Source of the DNA: UBA1014 sp964344035
GTDB lineage: Bacteria > SAR324 > NAC60-12
Direction of reading: 5' to 3'
DNA length: 64,000 nucleotides
Assembly (NCBI GenBank): GCA_964344035.1
Contig: CAYFLK010000006.1
Location: 35,125 to 99,124, forward strand
Below the pieces are notes generated by a model. That model had not been told where the DNA came from and searched no databases. It was given only the letters and a program-made list of their open reading frames with translations. Both the position numbers and the translations under genes were made by a program. Below, piece by piece: positions 1 through 8,294 of this stretch; the first letter of the stretch is position 1; every line of letters starts with the position of its first letter.

Positions 1-258
1 TTCGATGAAGTGCCTGTGGAGCTGCGCGGTGTAATCCCAGTTTTTGCAGCCGGAAGTCCCGGATGTGCTGGCAAAAGCGAAAGTCGGTGAAAAAGTGATG
101 TCCACCGACATCATGCCCGGGTCCTTGTGCGCAAAACCCATGGCCCCGCCCCGGTGGCAAGCAAACAGGGGAGATCGCGCCGCAAGCAATAGGGAGAAAA
201 CAATCATCATCAGCCTAATGACGCTAGGCGCAATTACACCCGGTCTGAAATGATTCAT
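1..258 (-). CDS. DUF3015-like exported protein, 5' part only (cut by window edge)
   Basis: Reading the minus strand from an ATG at 258 gives 86 open codons that run off the left edge. The product starts with a basic/hydrophobic stretch (LMMIVFSLLLAA) that looks like a signal peptide, followed by a MSVVDI/SFSP-like segment and the motif TSGTSGCKNWD. The same segment and motif occur in the adjacent upstream gene (255-815), so the two are tandem paralogues. The start overlaps the stop of that gene in an ATGA arrangement (255-258), implying translational coupling. I assign the family (DUF3015, periplasmic proteins of unknown function) from the TSGTSGC-type motif by memory. No enzymatic function can be given. 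Confidence 0.6.
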   Translation of the reverse strand, partial: MNHFRPGVIAPSVIRLMMIVFSLLLAARSPLFACHRGGAMGFAHKDPGMMSVDITFSPTFAFASTSGTSGCKNWDYTAQLHRHFIE

Positions 259-815
259 GACAATCCGCAGGAAATATTCAACACCGGATCTTGTCTTATC
301 CACTGTTTCAGATGCCACAGAATGGCAGATGGATCTTCGGACATTTGGGCGTATGCGGAAATTTCATTGAAGTGTCTGCGCAGCATCGCGTTGAACTCAT
401 GCTGGTTGGGCGGACTGCACGTCATCAGCCCGGCAAGAGCTTCCAAGCGAGGGCCTGTACCGCGCGCTGTCTCCAAAATTATGTTTTCCTTCTCCCGCTC
501 CACAAACCGCATTCTCTCCATTTCCAGTCCGCGGGCGAAATCCCAGTTCTTGCAGCCGGAAGTACCCGATGTCGTTGCGCCGGAATAAACCGGTGAGAAG
601 CTGATATCAACCACCGACATCACCGGATCTTTAGGCGTTGCCCCCAAAAAACCCTTGCCTGTACATTCCGCAAACAGGGATTCGGAATGCGTCAAGAAGG
701 TCCCCAGTATTACTGAAAACAAAAAGACACGGCGCAGTCTCTTCTTCGATTGAACGCATCCAGAACGTTCCAGGAAAAAACGGGGAACTCCGGCTGCAAA
801 AAAAGGTTCCAACAC
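255..815 (-). CDS. DUF3015-like exported protein
   Basis: A 186-residue protein. The only long in-frame start is GTG at 815. It leaves about 20 residues before a basic segment (KKRLRR) and a hydrophobic core (VFLFSVILGTFL) that looks like a signal peptide, so the true start may lie further in and is uncertain. The mature part carries TSGTSGCKNWD, then a long charged helix-like stretch and three cysteines in all, consistent with small periplasmic DUF3015-type proteins. It is followed by a paralogue whose ATG overlaps its TGA (ATGA), so the pair is probably one operon. Function unknown. Confidence 0.65.
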   Translation of the reverse strand: MLEPFFAAGVPRFFLERSGCVQSKKRLRRVFLFSVILGTFLTHSESLFAECTGKGFLGATPKDPVMSVVDISFSPVYSGATTSGTSGCKNWDFARGLEMERMRFVEREKENIILETARGTGPRLEALAGLMTCSPPNQHEFNAMLRRHFNEISAYAQMSEDPSAILWHLKQWIRQDPVLNISCGLS

Positions 816-956
816 AGGACGATATTAAGGGGCCCGGAAAACCGGGGTTTGCGGCACGGTGAATTATAAACCGGGAAGGCGGAGAAATACCACTTTCCCG
901 ATCAATTCGGTGTCAATCCCCGCACAAACAGGAACAGCCTTGGCTGCAGCGCTGAT

Positions 957-1247
957 TTAGGCGGATCGAAGTTTTTCCGATTTTCGCAGCACTTGGGTTT
1001 TGATTGAATCTATTCCTTTGTTGAGGGCCTTGTACAAATTTTTGTCTTCGGTCCTGCTGATCATTTGTTTGTTGCGATAACTGCAATTGATTCCAACATG
1101 ATACTGGTTGTCATTCACCTTGTTCAACTTGACATGAAACGCGTGTTTGTTCTCGGTGATTTTCAATAATTCCTCGAACATCTCATGAACATGATCCGTA
1201 ACCGCATCCGATTTGCGGATGTTATTAAAGGTGAGGTGAATGGACAT
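957..1247 (-). CDS. hpf: Ribosome hibernation promoting factor / sigma-54 modulation protein family
   Basis: A 96-residue protein starting at ATG 1247, preceded by AAAGGAAGCT, a good ribosome binding site. A longer reading to 1478 adds residues unlike the family, so I chose the internal start. The sequence has the single HPF/RaiA domain: an N-terminal beta strand with IRKSDAVTDHV, then FEELLKI and a basic C-terminal helix (ALNKGIDSIKTQVLRKSEK). Short HPF proteins of about 95 residues bind the decoding centre of the 30S subunit and promote 100S dimers in stationary phase. There is no C-terminal dimerisation extension as in long HPF. A small membrane protein gene lies upstream on the same strand. 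Confidence 0.85.
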   Translation of the reverse strand: MSIHLTFNNIRKSDAVTDHVHEMFEELLKITENKHAFHVKLNKVNDNQYHVGINCSYRNKQMISRTEDKNLYKALNKGIDSIKTQVLRKSEKLRSA

Positions 1248-1344
1248 AGCTTCCTTTGCTGGGGTTGATGGATTTCCTGATGAAAATAGGACATTGAGGA
1301 CATCCTCAGGTGTTTTCTTAAACCCTGGGTTCAAGAATTCCCTG

Positions 1345-1509
1345 CTATTTGGGAGGCGGTTCCTGTCCCGGTTCCTCCAGCGGTGTTTCACTGACTGCGC
1401 TGGGGGGTTCCGGAGTTTCCTGCTCCCTCGGAACAAAGAGAAACCATCCGGGTATGACAATGATGCAGTAGGAAACAATGCCGATGAGAGCCAGAATCAG
1501 ATTACGCAT
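1345..1509 (-). CDS. Small single-pass membrane protein, hypothetical
   Basis: A 54-codon frame from ATG 1509 to TAG 1345, preceded by AAGAGGTAT as a plausible ribosome binding site. The product has one strongly hydrophobic N-terminal helix (LILALIGIVSYCIIVI, residues about 4-19), a short FLFVPRE stretch, and an acidic, proline-rich tail ending EPPPK. It lies about 100 bases upstream of hpf on the same strand. I recognise no family. The clean hydrophobic-then-proline-rich composition argues that it is a real small protein. Confidence 0.45.
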   Translation of the reverse strand: MRNLILALIGIVSYCIIVIPGWFLFVPREQETPEPPSAVSETPLEEPGQEPPPK

Positions 1510-1800
1510 ATACCTCTTGTTGGAAAATTGGGCAGGCCGACCGGGCCTGCGCGTGGCTCCTGTTTGTACATAACAACCCCACGCGATTTGGTCAAGCCGG
1601 CAATTCTACGGAAAGGGTTTTTTTGATATTTTCCGGATAAAAAACCCGGTGATGCCAGAATTATTCCCCGGACAGGATTCGGCTGCAACTAGTTTTGCTT
1701 TCCCGCCGGTCCGGAAAATGTGGAAACAACTTCTCGGCGTTGACATTGTTGTTGCATCAATAAATGATTTCCGGGGCAAAAAAACAATCCCGGAATTCTC

Positions 1801-2700
1801 TTGCTGTACACCTGTTCACCGGCGACTGAAGTGCGATCCCCGACCCGTTTGGATTTTTTAGTGCTTTTCACCTTGGGAGGATTGTGGGGTTCGTCCTTTG
1901 CGGCAATCAAATTCGCATTACTTGGTGTGACGCCGCTAACAGTAATGACCTGCCGGATCCTGCTTGCCGGGTCCGCGCTGCTGCTGCTCAAGCTGCTGAG
2001 GGGCAATTCCTTCCCAAGGAATTTAAACACATGGCATGCTATTTTCTGGATGGCGGTGACGGGCATCAACCTCCCTTTTCTGCTGGTACCGTGGGCAGAG
2101 CAGCAGATCGCCAGCAGTCTCGCGGCCATCCTCATGGCCTTCAATCCGATCATCACACTCATCCTGGCGCATTTTTTCAGCGATCATGAACCCTTTACAG
2201 CCCGGCATGGAGTCACGGTGCTGTGAGGATTTGCCGGGGTCGCGCTGCTGATGGGAGTGGACTCCTACACTTCATTCGGGAACAACCTGTGGCCGCAGCT
2301 AGCGGTCATTGCAGCCGGGACCGGGTACACCGTATCCGGGATCATCACTGTCAGGACCCGAGGCGTGTCCGCGGACACCCTGAGCGCCGTCACATTTATG
2401 GTCGCGGCCGTCATCGCCGTACCGACATGGATCATCATCGATCAGCCGTGGACGATCGATTGGCGCCGGGAATCGTTCTGGGCCTTGATCTACCTCGGCA
2501 TGGTCACCACCGCGTTGGCTTTTCTGCTGCGCTACTACCTGATTATGCGCACCGGGGCGGTTTTTCTTTCCTATGTCGCATACCTGATCCCGATGGTGGG
2601 CATTATCCTCGGCGCGCTGATGCTCGGGGAAATGCTGAAATGGACTGCCTTTGTCGCGATTTTCCTGATTCTGTTCGGGGTTTACCTGGGCAGGAACTGA
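1801..2700 (+). pseudogene. EamA/DMT-family transporter interrupted by in-frame TGA
   Basis: Two open segments in the same frame (1801-2223 and 2227-2700) together encode about 299 residues, the usual length of a 10-helix drug/metabolite transporter with two EamA repeats. The first half has the family-typical GGLWGSSFAAIKFAL near the N-terminus and AEQQIASSLAAILMAFNPI. The second half ends in VFLSYVAYLIPMVGIILGALMLGE, and both are standard EamA repeat features. A single TGA at 2224-2226 separates VTVL from GFAGVALLMG, where homologues read straight through. No frame change is needed, so this is one nonsense mutation, a sequencing error or readthrough. The start may be TTG 1801 or GTG 1831. 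Confidence 0.75.
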
Positions 2701-2744
2701 AAGCCTGCCGCATTGGTTTACTCGCCCTCCCCGGAATGATTTTA

Positions 2745-3659
2745 TCAATCTATGTGCTGGACGATGTACTGCAAATGTTGACGATTTGTTCCGCAACAAC
2801 CTCCCAGGATTTTGACGCCGTATTTCCTGTTCAACTCGATCATCCTGTCTCCCCAATCCGATATCGAATCGGCTTTAAGAGTCGCTGAACCGTCAAGTTG
2901 CGTGTGGTCGAGAGATGACCCGTTGGCTTGAAAGCCAATTAGACGTGACAAGACATCACGGGGTTGCCTTTGCGCGTTGAGAAACGAAGGATAAGCGCAA
3001 TTGACCATGAAACCCAGCGGAGGTCGGCGGCACAGCGAATCTATCTCTCCGAATGCGTCTTCAAGACTGTTCTCATCGAGTATCCTGCCTTCCCTGCCGA
3101 TTACGAAACTGATGATATAAGGGATCTCTGTTTCCGCCAAGGCAAGGGCAATGCCTTTCGCTTCGGGGACTGCGGGCAGGGTTGCCGCTTGTACAAATTC
3201 CACACCGGCTTCGCAAAGCAGATCAATTTGCCGGGAGTGAAATGCTTTAGCTTCCTGTGTAGATAATCCTTCCTCGGGCTTGTAACAGTCATTTTTGCAG
3301 CCGATCACCCCCCCGATGAAGATGTTTGCGGCCCATGACCCCCATCCCTCTCTGAGCTGTTTCACGAACTGCACGTCATCTCCGTTCACATCAGAGGAGA
3401 TCCCGGCAAGTGAAAGGCGTTCCCGGTTTGCCCGCCACGTCGGCGCACATACCGCTATGGGAACATCGGCATCACGGGCAACAGCTATATAATCCTCATA
3501 GAGCCCGGACAAAAGCCGTTTGCCGTTTTCATCATATATCAGGAGTGCGTGTTCCAGACGTGGGTGAAGGATAACCTCTCCGGACCTCCGTAGCGTTTCA
3601 GTGATGGACGCTTCCGTCAATACCAGGCTTTTGTTTTCGAGCACATCATGCAGGTTCAT
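2745..3659 (-). CDS. Homocysteine S-methyltransferase family protein
   Basis: A 304-residue single-domain protein of the zinc-dependent homocysteine S-methyltransferase family (MmuM, BHMT and MetH N-domain type). It transfers a methyl group to homocysteine or a related thiol. The zinc ligands are visible: NCA in GFMVNCAYPS and the paired cysteines of LGGCCGTN near the C-terminus. The usual N-terminal DGG motif is not evident (the segment reads LTEASITETLRR), so the substrate may differ from classical enzymes. It is the last gene of a minus-strand string, overlapping a small ORF (3646-3861) by 14 bases and following an amidase. It may belong with the SAH-recycling genes at 35-38 kb, though these are not linked. 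Confidence 0.8.
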   Translation of the reverse strand: MNLHDVLENKSLVLTEASITETLRRSGEVILHPRLEHALLIYDENGKRLLSGLYEDYIAVARDADVPIAVCAPTWRANRERLSLAGISSDVNGDDVQFVKQLREGWGSWAANIFIGGVIGCKNDCYKPEEGLSTQEAKAFHSRQIDLLCEAGVEFVQAATLPAVPEAKGIALALAETEIPYIISFVIGREGRILDENSLEDAFGEIDSLCRRPPLGFMVNCAYPSFLNAQRQPRDVLSRLIGFQANGSSLDHTQLDGSATLKADSISDWGDRMIELNRKYGVKILGGCCGTNRQHLQYIVQHID

Positions 3660-3861
3660 TTTTCCCGGACTTCCTGGTTTCCAACTCCTGTTTCAGCACT
3701 CGGCACATCATTTCCAGCACTGCCGGGATTTCACCCTTTTGCCGCTGAAAGAGGTGAATCAGTTTTTGGTTGGTTTCCAGACTTTCCTGCAACCGTTTTA
3801 CGTGCAGGGTGCGTGTCAGGCCAATAAACTGTTCGTGTTCATCATCCAGGGAGGAAGGCAT
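3646..3861 (-). CDS. Small coiled-coil-like hypothetical protein
   Basis: A 71-residue frame between the amidase and the homocysteine methyltransferase genes, starting 14 bases after the amidase stop and overlapping the methyltransferase start by 14 bases. AGGA lies about 8 bases before the ATG. The sequence is highly helical and charged (LHVKRLQESLETNQKLIHLFQRQ), suggesting a short coiled coil. The tight packing in an otherwise collinear string supports a real gene. No family is recognised. Confidence 0.45.
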   Translation of the reverse strand: MPSSLDDEHEQFIGLTRTLHVKRLQESLETNQKLIHLFQRQKGEIPAVLEMMCRVLKQELETRKSGKNEPA

Positions 3862-3875
3862 GAGGGATTCCTGTT

Positions 3876-5306
3876 TCAGGCGGATGCAGTACCATCAAGT
3901 TCAGGATAATTCCACCCGGATTCACGTTCATAGATACTCGCGCATTGAAATAAACGCCCCTCATCAAAAGGATGTCCGACAAGTTGAAACCCCGTAGGCA
4001 GCCCGTTGGCGGTATGCCCCGCCGGAACCGTAAGGGCCGGCAGTCCCAGGTAGTCAAATGGTCTGGTGCAGTGTCCGAGCTGGTTTATGTATTCCAGGAA
4101 TCCCGGATTCGCTTTCAGGTCAGATTCCGCTAGGGTCGGCACGGGCAGAAGCGAAACCGGCGCGTGGAGAATATCAGCTTTTCCCAGTACCTCCTGGAGG
4201 AACTCCTCCAACACCAATTTCCGCAGGTTGAGGGCTTCTAAGTAATCCGTCGCCGGATAGAGCAGTCCGGCCATGAATCTTTCCCGGGTTTGAGAACCGT
4301 ACTCCTCCGACCGTTCGCGCAGCCAGTTACTGTGGATGGCGGCGCCTTCAGCGCCGGTGATGAGGTTGACCATCGCGTTACTGATTGAAAAACTCTCCGG
4401 CATTTTAACTTCTACCAGTTCGGCCCCCGCCTGTTTGAACACATCCAGGCTATGTTCCATGCATACACGAACCTCGTCATGCAGGCCCTCCGTGAAGTAG
4501 GATGCGGGAACGCCCAGCCTGATGCCCTTGATGCTGTTTCGGATGTTTGAAGTATAATCCGTGACAGGTTTTGCGGCGCAGGTGGGGTCGTCAGGATCCG
4601 CGCCGCTTATTTCCCTGAGAATCAAGGCAGCGTCCGCCACTCCTCGAGTAAGGGGGCCGACGTGATCAAGGCTGGCCGCCAGCGGCATCACCCCGAAGCG
4701 GCTGACGCGGCCGTAGGTCGGTTTCATTCCCACCAACCCGCAGCATGATGCGGGGAAACGGATAGAGCCGCCGGTGTCGGACCCCAACGCGCCGTAGATC
4801 AAGCGTCCACCAACCGCAGCAGCGGGGCCGCTGGACGAACCCCCGGGGATGTATTCCACATTCCAGGGATTGCGCGTGTTGCCGTGGACTTCGTTGTGTC
4901 CGGTCAACCCATACGCGAATTCCACCATTTGCAGCCTCGCAATGTCCAATGCGCCCGCGGCATCGAGCCTCCGCAGCGCGGTCGAGGTCACTTCAGGGAC
5001 AAAACCAGCGCGTATTCTGGAACCGCATCCGCTGATGCGCCCCCGGCGATAAAACATGTCCTTGTGGGCAAGCGGAACCCCGTGCAGGGCCCCCCGCAAG
5101 CGTCCGGAGGCAAGCTCCGCGTCAGCTGCTTCCGCGTCTGATAATGCCTGCTCCGCATCCATTCCGGCGAGGCAGTTGAGTTTTGGATGTAGGTTTTCCA
5201 ACCGTTCCAGACAGTTGCGCGTAAGTTCAACGGACGATACCTTTTTGCCGGCAACGGCCTCGGCTGCTTCGGCAAGGGTCAGACTGGATAGCGCCTCATC
5301 CGCCAT
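3876..5306 (-). CDS. Amidase (amidase signature family)
   Basis: A 476-residue amidase-signature hydrolase, starting at ATG 5306. A start at 5339 is also open but has less family-like sequence. The Ser-cisSer-Lys triad is complete: Lys82 in HKD, Ser157 in the GGSSSG loop and Ser181 in SDTGGS. Length and motifs match GatA-like and other amidases that hydrolyse carboxamides. The absence of gatB/gatC argues for a catabolic amidase rather than the tRNA amidotransferase. Substrate unknown. It sits downstream of a potassium channel gene and a small ORF that overlaps its start, so it is probably co-transcribed with them. Confidence 0.88.
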   Translation of the reverse strand: MADEALSSLTLAEAAEAVAGKKVSSVELTRNCLERLENLHPKLNCLAGMDAEQALSDAEAADAELASGRLRGALHGVPLAHKDMFYRRGRISGCGSRIRAGFVPEVTSTALRRLDAAGALDIARLQMVEFAYGLTGHNEVHGNTRNPWNVEYIPGGSSSGPAAAVGGRLIYGALGSDTGGSIRFPASCCGLVGMKPTYGRVSRFGVMPLAASLDHVGPLTRGVADAALILREISGADPDDPTCAAKPVTDYTSNIRNSIKGIRLGVPASYFTEGLHDEVRVCMEHSLDVFKQAGAELVEVKMPESFSISNAMVNLITGAEGAAIHSNWLRERSEEYGSQTRERFMAGLLYPATDYLEALNLRKLVLEEFLQEVLGKADILHAPVSLLPVPTLAESDLKANPGFLEYINQLGHCTRPFDYLGLPALTVPAGHTANGLPTGFQLVGHPFDEGRLFQCASIYERESGWNYPELDGTASA

Positions 5307-5523
5307 CGCTGATTCCGTTTTCATCCGCGGAACATGCATTCCGGGAAAGCGAATGTGCGAACCCCGAAGGTTCAGATTCTAAGGGCAGGCGCCGCAGAAA
5401 AGGCTGTTTGACTGCCAGCAATCCGGATATAGTGCTGAGCACCCTGCGCAGGCGGAGGGAGTCTGGGTCCCAACCCCGTGCATGCGCCCAGTCCGTCAGG
5501 ATGGATTCGATCGAGGCCTGCAT
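5296..5523 (-). CDS. Small hypothetical protein between channel and amidase genes
   Basis: A 75-residue frame starting 6 bases after the stop of the channel gene and running 11 bases into the amidase gene. It has an N-terminal helix (ASIESILTDWAHARGW), a central helix with LSTISGLLAVKQPFLRRL and a polar tail. No convincing ribosome binding site is visible, so translation would rely on coupling to the upstream gene. It could be a real small protein or just open intergenic sequence. No family is recognised. Confidence 0.35.
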   Translation of the reverse strand: MQASIESILTDWAHARGWDPDSLRLRRVLSTISGLLAVKQPFLRRLPLESEPSGFAHSLSRNACSADENGISDGG

Positions 5524-5529
5524 GCCGAC

Positions 5530-8073
5530 TCAACGTTTCTGAAACTGCTTGACCTGGTCCAGTCCGCGCTGGATCTCGTTTTCTACCACCGATTCCGGAG
5601 AACCCATCGCCCTTCCCAGTTCTCTCAGCAGTGTCTGTTCCTGCGGATCAAAATCGCGGTCAACGGTGGCAATGTCGGTCAGTTCCCTGAGTATGCGGTT
5701 TTTGTCCTCGTCGGATAAACCGAATACATTTCCGGGCTCGATTTTGCTGCCTAACAGGATGGCTTCCTCAAGCTGCCGCACATGTTCAGGGTTTTCGAGA
5801 ATGTGGATTGCGCCGTGAAGGTAGGTACGTTCATAAAGATCGATCCGTTCGTCTGCCATGATCATCTGGGTGATCGCTTTGGCATACCAGAATTTCTGAT
5901 CCTCGTTTAAGTGGTCCATCAGCACCATGTTAAGTTGCTTGTCCGACTCACGGAACTGCGCTTCGCTTTCACGCAGGACTTTGATCGACTTCAGCGCCTT
6001 CTGTGCGCCGTCATTGCCGTCAACCGCCGCGGCACGGAACCAGTAGTAGGCCTCATCCACGTTTCTGGGCACGCCTTGGCCGTGGAAATTCATGATGCCA
6101 AGATTGTATTTCGCACGCGCGTTGCCCTTGATCGCCGATTCAAGGAAAAGCCGGTAGGCTTCCATCGGTTCGCCTTTCTGTTTGGTAACCATCACCCCTT
6201 TGCGGAACAACTCGTCCGCATCGGTTTTTTCCATTTCCTCGAACTCCATCCCTTCTTTTAATCCGGCCGCCTCCGGTTTGCGCAGCACACCCAGAAAATG
6301 GGGCAGGTAGACATCATCCTCGATCGGCTGATCCGTGCGCGCCATAAACAGCAGCGTGTCTCCGGCAGCCACCAGGACATCGTTTCTCGGGTTGAGGAGC
6401 ATCCTCCCGTTTTCCCCTCGGATCAAGGCAACGGGAAGATGTGATAGGGTTTTTTTCATGTGCACGATGGTATCAACCCATGGGCTGGCCTGCCATTTCG
6501 GACTGAGTTTCCGGGAAAACAGGCTTTCGCTGGACGGTTCTCCGGAGATCACACGTTCGATCAACACACCCGCGCCGGGGTGCACCGCGGTTTGTGACAG
6601 CACCGGTGCGGTCAGTTCATTGGCGCTGATGCTGAAGTCACAGCCGGCCCTTTCCAGCTGCTGGTCGAAGTCCGTTTCGCGGTAGCTGGCTATGGTAAAA
6701 ATCGTTCCCCCGGTCGATTGCTCCATCTCCAGCACTGCCATCAGGGTCAGACCGTCGTGCAGGTGATCGACGAAGGCGACCTTCGCTTCAGTGGCCCGCG
6801 CGCGCGCGAACGATTCCGCGGAATATGAAACAGCCTGGATCCATTCAACGCGCAGGGATTCCGGAATCGAATCCAGCAGTTCAAGCTCGGAGACGACGAC
6901 CACCTCTTCGTCATTTGAAAGGTAGGACAATTCGAGCAGCAGACGTTCGATGAAATACCGGTTGTCAGAGGAGATGACGATGTGTCCATGCGGGGCGATG
7001 TCTTCCGAGCCCGGAAATGCTATTGCGTCGTCAAGCCCGTCTCCTTCGGGACGGTCCGTGGCGGGCACCTGGATGAGGACCCTGTGTTTTTCAGTCAGCA
7101 TCAGTTCCGATTCCGGATTGACCATCACCGAGGTGTCCTCCACCAGTCCCATCGGCAACAGGCCCTTGTGCCGTTTCATTTTTTCTATGTAATCAAGCCA
7201 CGATTTGCCGATCACGTCTTCCGGGAGGGGATGGTTTTCCAGGGTCGGAGTGTCCGATTTCTGCACCCGCGAGCCATACTGGCTTTCTGACCCGCGCAGG
7301 ATCAGTTGCAGGATCCACCACGGGGTGCCCTGTGATCGGTATGCGCTGACCATCATCGGCACATAAAGCGTGTATGGATCCATAGCGTGATCGCAGCCGA
7401 CTTCTTCAAAATGCTGCCGTTTCTCCTGGCCGATGTACTGCGCCATGGTGATCGCGTCTCCGATGGTGAGGCTTTCGATCTGCATCACCGTCATCAACGC
7501 CTGGCTGTCGTCTGAATATGAAACGTATGCGATGTAAGCGTGTTTCGCGGAAGCCTTGCGCAGGATATCGTTTCTGTAGCCGTTTCCGGAAACCCACGGT
7601 ATTTTCTTGAACTGAGTATCGGTGAGCAGGGGATGTTCGGAAAACGGGCAGACCAGCGCAACACGGTTCTGCCGCACAAACTGACGGTTTTCCTCCAGGA
7701 TTTCCCGGATGAATACCACGTCGTCTGAACAGATCAGCACGTGGTTCTGCATCTTCACTTCATCCAGCCCCCGCTCCTTCGTGCCGCGAAACGAGTAAAA
7801 CAGATTGGAGACAAGGGAGATGATGATCGACATCTGTACAATCCCGCCCGCCATCACCAGGAAGCTGAAGAGTTGGCCAGCCGGAGTGACCGGGGACATA
7901 TCACCGTACCCTACAGTGGTAATCGTCACTACCGTCCACCAGAGGCTACTGAACAGGTTGTTGAAAGCGCTTCCCTGGTCACCTGTGATCACGTATTCCA
8001 GGATCCAGATGCCCAGGGTTGAAACCAGCAGCAGCCCCGGCAGGGCGATCAGAAGAAGTAATCGGACCTTCAT
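5530..8073 (-). CDS. Potassium channel with two RCK regions, Sel1 repeats and TerB-like tail
   Basis: An 847-residue membrane protein. Residues 1-100 form a 2-helix pore module: a hydrophobic helix, a pore loop with the K+ selectivity filter TVGYGD (53-58) and a second helix. Two tandem cytoplasmic NAD-binding/RCK-like regions follow (about 105-340 and 365-600), as in ligand-gated K+ channels that carry two RCK domains (Castor/Pollux or BK-like logic). Unusually, the chain continues with Sel1-like repeats (about 625-695; AKYNLGIMNFHGQGVPRN, then AYYWFRAAA) and a helical domain resembling TerB (about 725-840; ITQMIMADERID and later ATVDRDFDPQE). The tail suggests a protein-interaction or metal/stress-linked output. 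It heads the amidase gene string. Confidence 0.85.
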   Translation of the reverse strand: MKVRLLLLIALPGLLLVSTLGIWILEYVITGDQGSAFNNLFSSLWWTVVTITTVGYGDMSPVTPAGQLFSFLVMAGGIVQMSIIISLVSNLFYSFRGTKERGLDEVKMQNHVLICSDDVVFIREILEENRQFVRQNRVALVCPFSEHPLLTDTQFKKIPWVSGNGYRNDILRKASAKHAYIAYVSYSDDSQALMTVMQIESLTIGDAITMAQYIGQEKRQHFEEVGCDHAMDPYTLYVPMMVSAYRSQGTPWWILQLILRGSESQYGSRVQKSDTPTLENHPLPEDVIGKSWLDYIEKMKRHKGLLPMGLVEDTSVMVNPESELMLTEKHRVLIQVPATDRPEGDGLDDAIAFPGSEDIAPHGHIVISSDNRYFIERLLLELSYLSNDEEVVVVSELELLDSIPESLRVEWIQAVSYSAESFARARATEAKVAFVDHLHDGLTLMAVLEMEQSTGGTIFTIASYRETDFDQQLERAGCDFSISANELTAPVLSQTAVHPGAGVLIERVISGEPSSESLFSRKLSPKWQASPWVDTIVHMKKTLSHLPVALIRGENGRMLLNPRNDVLVAAGDTLLFMARTDQPIEDDVYLPHFLGVLRKPEAAGLKEGMEFEEMEKTDADELFRKGVMVTKQKGEPMEAYRLFLESAIKGNARAKYNLGIMNFHGQGVPRNVDEAYYWFRAAAVDGNDGAQKALKSIKVLRESEAQFRESDKQLNMVLMDHLNEDQKFWYAKAITQMIMADERIDLYERTYLHGAIHILENPEHVRQLEEAILLGSKIEPGNVFGLSDEDKNRILRELTDIATVDRDFDPQEQTLLRELGRAMGSPESVVENEIQRGLDQVKQFQKR

Positions 8074-8294
8074 CCTAAATTCCTTGAAACAGATGGGAGG
8101 AACTGCCTTACCTTCAACGGCACAGACAGTTTATGATGTGGGTTTTCTTTGACGTTATCCATGAGGGGAACCTCGATTCACTAGGCCCGGCACAGTCACC
8201 GCAAACAGTTCGAAAGCTAGCGGAAGCCCGGGCGAAAAACAAGAGCAAAGTCCGTGCCGATAATGCATAAGAGCTGAATGCGGCCGATCCCCGT

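Noticed and set aside
1290..1305. TGAGGA/TCCTCA inverted repeat between hpf and the small membrane protein gene
   Set aside because: Short, with only a two-base loop and no T-run; insufficient to call an operator or terminator.
1497..1688. 63-codon minus-strand frame upstream of the small membrane protein
   Set aside because: No ribosome binding site or recognisable features. The smaller frame 1345-1509 is more protein-like.
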